NCBI GenBank assembly: GCA_002049455.2
Contig: KV918768.1
Coordinates: 372,001-436,000 of the forward strand
Source: Porphyra umbilicalis
Lineage: Eukaryota; Rhodophyta; Bangiophyceae; Bangiales; Bangiaceae
DNA length: 64,000 nucleotides
Reading direction: 5' to 3'
Every line of letters starts with the position of its first letter. The first letter of the stretch is position 1. This document shows positions 12,222-22,768 of this stretch, one piece after another. The position numbers and the translations under genes were made by a program. The notes under the pieces were generated by a model. The model was given only the letters and a program-made list of their open reading frames with translations. It was not told where the DNA came from and ran no database searches.

Positions 12222-14087
12222 GGCGCCGACGCGCTGGCGGCCCGCACCCCGTCGACGGGCGGGCGGGCGGCGCGGCGGGGCTCGGCCCCGGCGGGACGCT
12301 GCCGGCGCTTACAAGGCGCGCGCGCGGGGCACGCCGGCGCACGCCCCCCAGCGTCGCTGCCCCGCGCCGCACCGCACCACACGCCCGCGGTTGCCGCGCC
12401 GCCCGCCCGCCCCCCGCCGCGCCGCCCGCCCGCCCGCCCGCCGCCGCGCCGACACGCCCGCCGCCCGCCGCCGCGTCGGTCGCCGCGGCAGCCGCCACCG
12501 CCACACGCCCGCGCGTCGGTCACGGGGCGGTTGCGTGTGCACCCCACCCGCCACCCGCCACCCCCCCCCGCCACACGTCGCCCGCCGCCGCTGCCGCCCG
12601 ACGGGAAGCACCGTCTGCCACGCGCGCCGTCGGGCTAGACGCGCATGCCCCCCCCCCCCCCCCTCCCCTCCCCCCCCCCCCCCGCCCCTCCCACCCGTGC
12701 CCGCCCGCCTGCCCGCCCGCCGTGCGTGCCCCACCCACCCCCCCCCCCCCCCGTCCGCCCGACCCGCCCGTCGACGCGCACCCGCCGCCGCACCCGCCGT
12801 CGGCAGGCGGGCGACGACACACGCGCGGCAGCCGACCGACCCCCCCCCCGCCGTCGTGCACCGCGCACCACGGGCGGGGGCGGGTGGAGTGCGGGGCGCC
12901 GCCGAGGTGCCCACGGGCGCACCGCCGCGGCGGCGCGGCCGCGCGCGCGTCGGCGGCCGCAACGCCGCGCGCCGCGGGCAGGGGGCCGCCGCCGCCGACG
13001 CGCCGCCGCGCCGCCAACCGTGCGTGCGTGCGTGCGTGCGCGCGGGGGGGGGTGGGGGGCGCGTGCCGGCGGCGGCGCGCCGCGCCGCGCACGTGCCGCC
13101 GCGGCGCGGACCGTCGCTTGCAGCGCGCGGGGGTGGGGGGGGGGGGGGGGGGGGGGGGGGGTGGACACTGTGGGGGGTCGCCCGCCGCACGAGGGGAAGA
13201 ATCCCAGCACCACCAGATCCGCACCGTGCCGACGCGGACGGCAGTTGCGGCCGCGGGCGCGGCGGCGGTGGCGGTGGTGGTGGCGGTGGCGGTGGCGGTC
13301 AGGGGGGGGGGCGGGGGGGCGGAAATGGGGGGGTGTGGCGGGCCCGCGCCAGGGCGCGCACCCTGCCGCAGCGGCTACGCCAAACCCGCAACCCGCGGGC
13401 GGGGGCGGCCGACGGGAGGCGGCGGGTGGGCGGCCGGGCGGTGGCGGCGCGGGGGCGGCGGCGGGGCAGCGACGCGTGGCGCGGGCGGGCCGCGGGGCAG
13501 CGCACCTGCCTCCCACCCGCCAAAGGGGCAGCGCGCACATGCGCGCCGGGCCGGTGGAGTCGGTCGGCTGGCTGCCCTGGGCGGCGCGGCGCGCACGAGA
13601 CTCTCCCCCCGCCTCCACGGGCCCGCCAGTGCCGGTCAATCCGCCGCGTCGGCGTGAGCGTGCGGCCGGCTGCAGCGGGCCGGGTGAGGCGCGTGTGCGA
13701 GCGTGGCGGCCACAACACCGAAAACGCTGCGAGCGGGGCGGGAGGTGTCAGGGCGGGCGCCTCAACCCACCCAACGCACGGGTCCGACGCGGCGGGTCGC
13801 CAATCGTTGAGCCCGACGTCACCCGAAAATCGGCGACACGGAGCCAAAAAACAATACCAAAAAAAACAGCCCAGTTTGCCGTGTCGGCGTCACGGATCAA
13901 CACTTTGGCCGTCTTGGTCGCGCGCGCTTCCAGCCCTCCCATCCGCGCGCCTTTGACACGGGCGCGCGCGGCACTGGCCGCCGCGCAGCAGCGGCGGCCG
14001 CAGCGGCCGCACGCAGTGGAGCGAGCGCGACGAAAAAACGTGCAACGAGGGCGTCGTCGCGACGCGGCGCCCCCGCCCCCCCCCCCG
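12222..14087. other. Low-complexity intergenic, upstream of kinase
   Basis: Extremely G+C-rich with many homopolymers, including C runs at 12646-12680, (TGCG)n near 13019-13040 and a 27-G tract. Long frames are open on both strands but encode only Arg/Pro/Ala/Gly low complexity, so none is called. It must contain the kinase promoter. Confidence 0.5.
13135..13161 (+). repeat. 27-nt poly-G tract
   Basis: An uninterrupted run of G, preceded by GGGT, so it could form an intramolecular quadruplex. True length is uncertain because such runs are hard to sequence. Confidence 0.7.
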
Positions 14088-14361
14088 TCACCGCCACACC
14101 CGCGCGTCGGCGAGCAGCGCGAGGCGGTTCCCCCCCGTGCCGACGACCGCGTACCCATCCGCCGCGTGCAGCGCGACAGCCGACGCGGGCGCGGGCGTCG
14201 CCACCGTCACGGCGTCGCCGCCCCAGCCGCCCTCCCCCCCGCCGGCGACGCGCACAAACGTGACGCCGGGGGCGGTGCGGGACGGCAGCGCCACCTCCCA
14301 CCCGCCCCAGCCGGCCGGCCGCACGCCGGGGCGGGGGCGCACCAGGGGGGGGAGGCCCCGA

Positions 14362-14394
<33 letters not shown>

Positions 14395-16130
14395 GCCGCC
14401 AACGTGCGGCTGCCAAAGAGCGCCGCCGCCGCCCCGCGGCCGACCGCCACGAGCGTGTCGGGCGGCGGCACTGCCGACGGCGCCGCCGACCATCCGCCGC
14501 CGCCGCCACCGCCACCGCCCCCCCCAACCCCCCCCCGCCGCCCTCATACAAGACCGACACGGCCGGCCGCGAGGGCCCACCGCGGGTGACCCCCCCGACC
14601 CCCCCCCCTGCCCACCCGCCGGTTGGCGCCCACTCAACGACGCCCGCCGTGCCCGCAGCGTCGACCCAGGCGGCGGCCCCCCCCGGGTCCCCCCCCAGCG
14701 GCAGCAGCGCGTCGACGGCGCCCGGGAGGCGCGTCACCGCCAGCGGCCGCCGCACGCAGCGGAGGTCCCACAGGGCGGCGCCGCCGGCTTCGCCGCCGAC
14801 GGCCAGCGCCGCCGCGGCGCCGCCGGCGCCCGCGCCGTGCCCGACCGCCGCGACGGCGGTGCGGCGTTCGGCGGTGGGGGGGAGCCGCACGACGCCGCTG
14901 CCGCCGTAGGGGCGGCGCGCGGCAACGGCGGCGGCGGTGGCGGCGGCGGGCGCCCCCGGGGGCACCCGCGTGTCGTGCACCACAACCGCCCCCGCACACC
15001 CCACGGCCGCAAACGTGGTGGCACCGACGGCGGAGAGGTCGGTCACCCCCCCCCCCCCCCCGCCCCCCCGGGCCCACCCCGGCCGCCCCACCACCGTCGC
15101 CACGTCCAACGAGACGACCCCCCCCCCCCGCGTGCCGACGTGCAGCACGTCCCCACCCCCGGCGGCCGCCCACGCGAGCACCGCCACGCGGTCGCCGCCC
15201 GGCGGCAGCGCCAGGCGGCGGCTGCCCGGGGCGTCCCCCCCGCCCCCCACGAGCGCGCCGCCGGGCTCGTGCACCTCCACGGCGCCGACGCCCGACGCGG
15301 CGGCGGCGAGGGCCCCATCCCCGGGGCACAGGGCCACGTCGGCAATGTGGCCGCGGCCGCCCGCGGCCGCCGCCGCAATCGCCGCCGCCGACGTGTAGGG
15401 CGCGGGTGGCGGCAGGCCCGCCGTCGGCAGGCCGACCGGCCGCAGCTGGCGGGATGGCGGGAGGGCGCCCCAGTCGGTCAGGAGGGCGGCCGACAGGCGG
15501 CGGCGCGTCGCTGCCGACGGCCAGGGGGTGCGCGCGCCGAGGAGTTGGCGCCCGTGGAGGTGGCGTGAGAGCGTGCGGGGGGGTGGCGCACGCGGGGGGG
15601 GGGGGAGGGGGGGGGGGGAGGGGGGGGGGGCGCCCTCAATGTCGTCGGGGGGGGGGGGGGGGGGGTGGCCCCGCCGGGCGGCAGACGGACCCGTGGCCGC
15701 CGCGGCGGTGGCGTGACGAGGTGCGCGGCGGGGTCGGGCAGCGGAGGCGGTGGGGCGGGGAGGGGCACCGCCGCCGCCACCGCCACCGCCGCAGCCGCTG
15801 CCGCCGCCGCAGCCGCCGCCGCGCGTACCGCCGTGCGCGCCGCCGCCGCCGACGGCGGCGCCGACGGCCGCCGTGGCCGCCGGCGGGCGGGCGTCAAGTC
15901 CCCCGCCCGCGGCGTCGACGGCCGCCGCGCTCCTGCCGCCGCCGCCGCCGCCGCCGCCGCCGCGCGCGCCTTGGTCGCCGACGACGGCCAGCGGGACGGG
16001 GCGGGCGCCGACGCGGACGCGGCGGCGGGTGGCGGCGGGGCGGGCACCCGCCGCGGCGGCGGTGGGGCGGCGGCGGCGGATGGTGGGGCGGGCGGCGTCA
16101 CCTCCCACAGGGACCGCTGCCGCATCATGG
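14088..16130 (-). CDS. WD40-repeat-like beta-propeller protein, frame broken at G/C runs
   Basis: Three minus-strand segments in different frames look like one protein. The start is a Met-Met pair at 16130 in a CACCATG context (MMRQRSLWEV), followed by Ala/Pro-rich sequence to about 15660. The best frame changes in a run of G there. The next segment (to about 14545) carries degenerate WD-like blades such as DVLHVGTRGGGVVSLDVA, GCAGAVVVHDTR and GGAALWDLR. A further change in the C runs near 14517-14545 leads to the last segment (DTLVAVGRGAAAALFGSR to LALLADARVWR), ending at 14088. The blade spacing and terminal VWR fit a propeller. Resemblance to the C-terminal propeller of VPS15-type proteins is weak. 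The frame changes may be assembly errors in homopolymers or short introns. Confidence 0.5.
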
Positions 16131-16799
16131 TGACAGGGGGGGGGGGGGGGGGCTGGGGTGGCCGCCGAGCTGGAGGGGGGCTGGGGTGGCCGCCGAGCTG
16201 GAGGGGGGCGTGCGCGTGCGAGCGACGGCCTCGGGGGGGGTGGTGCGGGCGACGGGGTGCCGCCGCGGTGGAGCGGCAGAGGCGGTGGATGGAAGCAGGG
16301 GAGGGGGGGGAGGGGGGGCGGCAACGCACCATCCGAGCGGCCGCTCGCGCGGGGTCAGCGTCGGCGCGGGGGCGCCGGGCGGCGGGCGTCCCGGGGTGGG
16401 GCGCAGCCGCCGGGTTGTGTCGAGGCTGTGTCGCACGGTGGGCGGTCGATACACGTCGAGGCAGAGTTCCCGCCAAATGAACCAATCTCGGATGCATCGC
16501 GGCAGAAGATAGGCGTAATATTTAGCTTCTCGCGCAGTAAATACTTGCAGTACACGTGCAGCGGTACGTCTCCTGCCTGTGGCTCTCCGCTTGACGAAAC
16601 GACGATCCACCGTGTGTGCGTCCGCCCTGTTGCGCACCGTTGCCGCCCTCCGGAGGGCGCTCCCTCTGCCCCTGTTGCACGTGTGTACGCTGCGCCGCTT
16701 GCACGTCCAGTGCTGTGGGTCCCACCCGCAGCGGCACCGCCACTGGGTGACGCCCGCCGCGCGCCGCGCGCTGTGCCCGCTGGCGGCGCCGGCCGCACC
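16131..16799. other. Divergent intergenic region
   Basis: Lies between the start of the minus-strand WD40-like gene and the start of the plus-strand APRT gene, so it probably holds both promoters. The part from about 16480 to 16700 is less GC-rich than its surroundings. No specific promoter motif was identified. Confidence 0.4.
16151..16206 (+). repeat. 28-bp tandem duplication
   Basis: Two adjacent identical 28-bp units (16151-16178 and 16179-16206), beginning GGCTGGGGTGGCCGCC. They sit just upstream of the WD40-like start codon. Confidence 0.85.
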
Positions 16800-17451
16800 A
16801 TGGCCCCCCCCCCCCCACCGCCGCAGACGACCGTGAGCGCCTCTGGCGCTCTCTTGTCACCACCCACCCCAACACGCCCGCGCCCGGTGTGACCTTTCGC
16901 GACCTCCTCCCCATCCTCCGCAACGGCGCCGGCCTCGCGTCGGTCGTCGCCGCTCTCGACGAGGCCGCCGCCGCCGCCACCGTCGCCGACGGGCCGGCGG
17001 GCGGCCGCCCGCCGCCCGCCGCCGTCACCCACGTGGCGGGCATTGAGGCGCGGGGTTTCCCGCTCGCTGCCGCCGTCGCCGCCGCCCGTGGCGTCGGCTT
17101 TGTCGCCATTCGCAAAGGCGGCAAAATCCCCGGCCCCGTCGTCTCCGCGTCGTTTGCGTCCGAGTATGGGGCGGGGGTGCTTGAAGTCGACGCGCGCGCG
17201 TTTGGGGGTGGGGGGGGCGACGACGACGACCGCGGGGGGGGTGTGGGCGGTCGACCGCGCGGGTGCTCGTACTCGACGATGTGCTCGCGACGGGTGGCAC
17301 GGCCGTGGCGGCGGTGGCGGCGGTGGAGGCGGCGGGCGCGGCGGTGGCCGCCGTCGGCGTCATGGCGGAGCTGCTCGGCCTCGGCGGGCGGGCGCGGGTG
17401 GAGACCGAGGCGGGCGTACCAGTGTTTGCATTGATGTCGTACGATGCGTGA
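16800..17451 (+). CDS. APT: Adenine phosphoribosyltransferase
   Basis: Purine salvage enzyme converting adenine and PRPP to AMP. Clear family blocks occur in order: PAPGVTFRDLLPIL near the N-terminus, HVAGIEARGFPLAAAVA, GFVAIRKGGKIPGPV, the SxEYGxxxLEV block (SFASEYGAGVLEV), and the PRPP-binding loop LVLDDVLATGGTA followed by AELLGLGGR near the C-terminus. The Met at 16800 is in a strong context (CACCATGG), but a 13-C run at 16804-16816 puts it out of frame with ADDRERLW. The PRPP loop lies in another frame, reached through the G runs at 17205-17245. Both breaks are at homopolymers, so assembly error is the simplest explanation. Otherwise the gene would be a recent pseudogene or have tiny introns. 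Without the low-complexity insert the length fits the ~180-aa family. Confidence 0.85.
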
Positions 17452-18307
17452 GCAAGGGGGGGGGGTGGGGACCGGGGGGGTGGGCGCGGCTCCGCGCCCG
17501 ATCGGCGCCGCCCGAAGGGCCGGCGGCAAAGGTCACGGGGTCTTTGCCGTCGGGCAGGTCGTGGTCAGAGGGGTGCCCGGCTGCAGGCCGCTCGACACCC
17601 GACGCGGCGCCGGCGTCTGGAGTTGCGAGCCGGGGCTCTCGAGGCGGGACCACATCGACGCGCGAGGCTGGCGCAGGGGCGGGTGGCGCCTGCCGAGAAG
17701 GCATGCATGGCGGCAGTAGAGGCCAACGACGGCTGGGAGGGACGGCTTGTCGTCCAGCCGTGCCGACGGGGGGCGGCGGCCCAGCCACGTCGAGCGCTAC
17801 TGCCGTCCGTTCACAGGTGTCGCGCAGAAGTTTCCTCGGGTTTTTTTTCGTGGGGGCATCGCCGGGGGGCCTATGCGGACCCTCACTTCCTGCGGCGGCT
17901 TGTAAACATGGGCGACCGGGGGTGGCGCGGGAGACCAAGAGATAGGAAACAGGCGGGAAATTGGTGGACGAGAAAGTCGCCTCCTCGCAGCCGCAACGTC
18001 GCGGCCGCGGTACTACCGAGGGCATCGGTGAACGAGGAACGATGCACCGCTATCGGCACCCGGCGAGAGAGAGGAAATAAAAAGACGCAGAGAAACGAAT
18101 ACCAAGACGAAAAGAACAAAACGATTAGACGGGAAGAGACGAGGGGGAACAACCAAGACGAGTAAAGTTCAGACCAGCCGCTTCACTCTCCCCCCTTGCG
18201 GGGGGGAATGCAAAAAAATCAGAAAGAGAAAACGGAAGACCACCAAAAGAGACGACTTCCCAAAAGCCCGGTGCCCGCCTGCCTCGTCGACCACTCAAGC
18301 CGCTTTC
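17452..18307. other. Convergent 3' intergenic region
   Basis: Lies between the APRT stop and the cyclin stop. The part from about 18060 to 18240 is A-rich, and purine-rich on the plus strand, unlike its surroundings. It probably holds both 3' ends. No gene recognised. Confidence 0.4.
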
Positions 18308-19720
18308 TCACCGGCCAATGCTCACGGGACGCCCGCCACCACCCACTGCCACCGGCTTGCGAAACGCCGGCGACGTGCGCCCACATCGTGGTGGCCGCTG
18401 CCGGTGCGCGGCCGACCACGACGGGGGCAGGGGCGGACGGCGGCGGCCGCCGCGGCCGCCTGGCCACCCGACCGATGATCGCGACGGCGGGCGCCCTGGG
18501 GGTGGAGGGGTACCGCCGGCGGCGGCAGCAACGACCAGCGGGCCACCCGCGGCAGCGACCGCGGCGACGACAGCCGACACGGCAGGGATGGCAACGGGGC
18601 ACTCCAGGCGGCCGACGCAGCCACCACCTCCGCGCCGAGCGTCGCCGCCAAAGGCGCGCGAATGGATGGGTCCGGTCAACGTAGGAGGGGGAGTCCCCGA
18701 CGCCGCCACCGCGCCGGCCGCCATGGCCATGCCCCAGCCCGGTGCCACGCCTGGCGGGGGGGTCCACGGCGCGGCGGCCATGCCGACGTGGGGTGCCCAC
18801 GCGCTGCCTGCGGGCGCAGGTGACCACTGGCCTCCGGGTACTGGGGACCAGCCGCCCGTCGGGGTGGGTGGCGGCGGCGGCCGCTCGACAGACGCGGGCA
18901 CAAGTGCCTCCTCGGCCACTGCAGCCGTAGCGGCCACGCCTGCGCTGCACCACCAGACGCCCGGTGCGGGCAATGGTGCGGGCGCAGCCGGCGCCGGCAC
19001 GTCGTGCCGCCACTCGGTCGTGTCCTTATCACTGGAGCGGCCGACGCTCAACCGCAGCCCCCCCCGGACGGCCTCATACTCCCCACCCCGCACTGCGGTA
19101 GCGTACCGCAGACCGTCGAGGACTGACAACTCCAAGCCGTTGAGTTCCGCAACGCCGACACCACCTACAACCGCCCAGCCGCCATTGGAGAGGTGCGCGT
19201 CCTCGTGCGTCTTGGCCGCGACCAGCAGCGCCGCAAGCACGAGCCGGTGGACGGTCAAGCCGTTGAGGGGCACAGACGGGGCGGCGGACGAGGGGGATGG
19301 CCGTGGTAAAGGAGCCTCAAAGCCGACAGCACTCAACCGCCGCCCATCAACCCCCAAGCCCGTGAGACGGATCAAGTAGGCGACGGCGAGCACCCACGTT
19401 TCGGGGGCCACACCCCCATACTCCCCCAACCGCTCTACGTACGCGTCAACGCCAACGCCAGGCGGCGCGGCGCCGTGGAAAAGGGTGGTGCCCGCCCGGG
19501 ACGCATCAATGCCCGCGCACACACCCCCGGGTCCGCCCCAGGGCGTGCTCTCAGCGCACGGCGCATGACCGGCGGCCGCGCAGCTGCGAGCAGCCGCAGC
19601 GACCGCAGTCGAAAGCCATGCCGTCACAGCACCAGCGGGGGTCACTGGTGGGGCGGGGAATGGTAGCGTCGTCACGGTGGTGGGGGATGTGGGCGGCGGG
19701 TGGCGAGGTGGGGCCTCCAT
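18308..19720 (-). CDS. PHO80/P-type (U-type) cyclin
   Basis: A single-exon 470-aa protein from the Met at 19720 (MEAPPRHPPP); a Met 12 codons upstream (19756) is also in frame but sits in Pro-rich sequence. Residues ~30-215 carry the PHO80-like cyclin fold: DAYVERLGEYGG, WVLAVAYLIRLT, then LNGLTVHRLVLAALLVAAKTH followed by EDAHLSNGGWAVVGGV and ELNGLELSVLDGL. The LN.L.VHRL, AAK..ED and SN..WA blocks are diagnostic. Such cyclins partner Pho85/CDKA-type kinases and often link phosphate or nutrient state to the cell cycle. About 25 extra residues interrupt the helix 2-3 region (APLPRPSPSSAAP). The C-terminal ~250 residues are Pro/Gly/Ala-rich and probably disordered. Confidence 0.87.
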   Translation of the reverse strand: MEAPPRHPPPTSPTTVTTLPFPAPPVTPAGAVTAWLSTAVAAAARSCAAAGHAPCAESTPWGGPGGVCAGIDASRAGTTLFHGAAPPGVGVDAYVERLGEYGGVAPETWVLAVAYLIRLTGLGVDGRRLSAVGFEAPLPRPSPSSAAPSVPLNGLTVHRLVLAALLVAAKTHEDAHLSNGGWAVVGGVGVAELNGLELSVLDGLRYATAVRGGEYEAVRGGLRLSVGRSSDKDTTEWRHDVPAPAAPAPLPAPGVWWCSAGVAATAAVAEEALVPASVERPPPPPTPTGGWSPVPGGQWSPAPAGSAWAPHVGMAAAPWTPPPGVAPGWGMAMAAGAVAASGTPPPTLTGPIHSRAFGGDARRGGGGCVGRLECPVAIPAVSAVVAAVAAAGGPLVVAAAAGGTPPPPGRPPSRSSVGWPGGRGGRRRPPLPPSWSAAHRQRPPRCGRTSPAFRKPVAVGGGGRPVSIGR

Positions 19721-22351
19721 GACGACCCGAGGAAGGGAAGGGGGGGGAGGGGGCACACGCTACGATGCTACGAAGGAGCAGATCGCCCGGTAGCGTCGTA
19801 GCAATGGCGCGACAAGTGGATCGGATGCTTCGCCTCGCGAGTAAAGCGGGGTGAGTGTTCGTGGGGAAGGGAGAATACTACAATGCAAATCAGCGACAGT
19901 GTCGCGAGCCGTCGCACGCCGCAAGCGGCGCTAGTTCGACGCTGCGCGGGAAGAGGTGCCGGCGGGCAGCTTCTACAAAGTGCGCGCCCACATCCGTCCA
20001 CCGGGTGGGAGAGCTCCCGTCGATCGCACCCGACGTGCACGCGGCGTCACGGACGCCAAGCGGCGACGTGGAGGGCAACACCGACCGACCGAGTCGGTCG
20101 GTTAGGGGTCGGGCGGTCGAGGGGCGCGCACCCGGCCACGCGGGACGGAGTGCCGCCCGAAGCCGAGAAGGGGGGCGAGGGGCACGACGGTGTGGCCGGC
20201 GGACCGACGGCGACGGCGGCGGTGGCAGCACGAGGGGCACGCCGCGCGCCCGTCGGGCCGCGACCGTGAGAAACGGCGCCGTCGAGAGGGGGTGCGGCGC
20301 AGGCTGCGCTCGGGCAGCCGTGACGGTGGGCGCGTGTCCAAAAAGGACGTTTGGGGCGGTGTCTGCCTGGCTGGCAGCCCCGAGAGCGACTGGACCTGCC
20401 TCCCACGGCCTGTCCAGCCACAACCGTGACCCGTCCAACGCTGTGCAGGGGAGGGACTCGGCTCGCCCCGCGCGGGGGCGCGTGCCGCCTTCCAACCAGT
20501 CGGTTTCCAGCTGACGACGAGAAATTGGCGCCCGACGAAACCAAAAAGCCGCAGCCGTTGTCGTCAAGGGGCCTGCACAGGTCACCCCGCGCACCTCCTG
20601 CTCATGCATTGGCACGTGGGGTGGGTCTCCGTGACGGGGGGTGACCTGGCCTTTGCCTGCCACGGCGGCAATTTGGCCACGCACGCACGGTCTTTCCGCC
20701 CCCACCTTTCCACACGCCCTTGAACGCAGTGTCGGGAGGTGGCGGCGGAAGCAAACCTGCGGGGGCCGATAGCGACAGGTGGCTCGACCGGGACGGTGTT
20801 GCCGTCAGGCATGCCTGCGAGGCCCCCCCTGGCAACACCTGGCGCGTCGCTGCTGCCAGTTGCGCGGTTGGTTTCCCCCTGCTGGCGTGGAAGGCGTGGT
20901 CCTCGAGCCGCCGCGAGAGAATCGGAGCACGTGTGCACGCCCTGAAAGCAGCTGCTGAGCTTCGGCGGCGTTCCAATTGGCTGTGGGAGCCACCTGGGTG
21001 TGCGACACCTCGCGAGTATCCGAAAGGGTTTCCCAGGGAGGCGGCCTGGACGGTCGTGACGCCTCGCTCGTTGTGTCAGATCTCGGCATTGTTTTCGTTA
21101 AATCACTGGGGGTCGATCCAAGCCCTTTCGACTTGCCGAGCGGACGCGCAGCAGCGGTCCGAGCCGCCTCCATTTCTGGCGGGGCAGAGCGTCGTGTCCC
21201 AGACGCTGTGGCGGGAGTGGGAGGAGCTGCGCTTCCCACGCTGTCTCTCCTGCATCGTCGACGGCGCTTCGGCGCTCGAGGGGGGCCGCCGCCGATTTTG
21301 TCCCCCCGCTCGTTTCCCTGGGATCGCGTCCGCGGCCGCGTGCTCGCCGCCCGCCAGCCGTCCAACAACCGCCACCACGACTGACGAGAGGCGCGGTTTG
21401 GCGCGGCACACGTGGTGCGCATTTTCTTTTGTGCGGGCGCCGGGCAGGCGGACAAAACCGTCTGTGCGGTCACGCTGGGACCGCCCTTTTTGGAACGGCG
21501 GGGCTGCCACCACCCTCTGGCGGTTCCCTCGCCCTTTCTATCGACGCCGCCGCCGAAACGAAGCCGAGGCGCTCCACATCTTGACGCACGGTGGCCTCAC
21601 TGGAACTAGGAAAAAAGGTCCGGAGATACAAACAATCAGGAACTGTCTCGCGTTTGAGCTCTACTTATCCTCATCACTCTTCTTGCATCTCAGCGCGTTT
21701 TCCTTTCGCATCTCAGCGCGTGCCTCTCGCATCTCATCTCGGTGCGTTTGGCAGCTATAAGACCTGCTGTGGCAGAACAACGTGACTGAGGTAGTGGGTC
21801 ATTTTGTCCTCGTTCCACTGCTCACACATGCACGGATAGCAAATGGGGCCTTTTGGAAAAGCAGTGGGCATGGCCATTCGGTCACACCGCTGTTCCTACG
21901 GCTTGTGGAGCTCTTTATACAGACCAGTGAGTCGTCCCTTCAAAGATCGACAATCGGCAAGATGCTGGTTGTCTGTCAACGAAAATCAACCGTGACGGCT
22001 GGTTTGTTTCCATCTGTAGGCTCTTTGCGACGTGCGGCCGCTCCAGGTCCGTGTGTGGGCTTTCCGTGCCGAGACCGCCGCGACGTTGCCACGTCCGGTG
22101 GCAGTGCGAGGTGGGCGTGTGCGAGTGCTGCGCGCCGGGGCCGCCGCCGTCGCTGCTCCGCCGACGCGGTCGCCGTCGATGTCCGCCGTCGAGGACTGCG
22201 CGTGCCTGCCGGTGGAGGTGGGGACGGAGGGGGGGCACCGTGCGTGTTCTTTGGCAGAGGGGCGCTGCCGCGGTGGTGTTTGACGCCATTGCGTCGCCGT
22301 TGTGCGACGTCCAGACGGGCGTCTGCAGGCACTGACGCGGGCCGCAGCCCG
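19721..22351. other. Divergent intergenic region, 2.6 kb
   Basis: Several open frames occur (for example 20720-21760, plus strand), but none has a recognisable domain or clear codon preference, so none is called. Near 21682-21760 there are three imperfect copies of GCATCTCAGCGCGT in a pyrimidine-rich stretch. Confidence 0.4.
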
Positions 22352-22412
22352 AAAAAAAACACGGAGGGGATCCCGCTTGGCCGTGCCAAGCGGGGTCCCC
22401 TCTGTGTTTTTT
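22352..22412. repeat. Long inverted repeat (hairpin)
   Basis: Arms of about 29 bp with one or two mismatches and a 3-nt centre. The left arm begins with a run of A followed by CACGGAGGGGATC, and the right arm ends CTGTG plus a run of T. A transcript would fold into a GC-rich stem ending in U residues. Confidence 0.85.
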
Positions 22413-22433
22413 TCACATTCATCCAGGGTGGAA

Positions 22434-22469
22434 GATCACCGTCGAACTTTTTCAAGTTCGACGGTGATC
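22434..22469. repeat. Perfect 16-bp inverted repeat
   Basis: GATCACCGTCGAACTT and its exact reverse complement are separated by 4 nt. It lies only 21 bp from the preceding hairpin and about 300 bp upstream of the OTU gene start. Confidence 0.92.
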
Positions 22470-22768
22470 CACGTCGGCCAGCGAGCTTCCCCGCTGTCGA
22501 TGTCGAGCTCAGAGCCACTACGTACGACTCCCGTGTGGACCTCCACTCCCCGCCATCTCCCCGCGGCTGGTGCTTTGCCCCCCCGCAGGCCCAAGCCGCG
22601 TTTTGGTGGTCGCCCCTTGCACTGGTTGACGTTCCCCCTTTGACTTGCCTGCGAGTGTGCCCCGTCTCACCCGCCACCCACCTCTCGCCACCCGCCGCCG
22701 TGGCGCCGGCCGACTCGCCGGCAGCCCCACCCCCCACCCCCCCCCCACCTCCCCCCCGTGTCCCCACG

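Noticed and set aside
12309-14909. Long plus- and minus-strand frames between the kinase and WD40-like genes
   Set aside because: Low-complexity translation only; overlapping frames on both strands mirror each other.
20720-21760. 346-aa plus-strand frame
   Set aside because: Amino-acid composition looks random, with no domain or third-position bias like that of the recognised genes.
22352-22412. Rho-independent-type terminator
   Set aside because: The shape is similar (GC stem then T run), but this is eukaryotic nuclear DNA with no transcript ending there, and the A run mirrors the T run as part of the inverted repeat.
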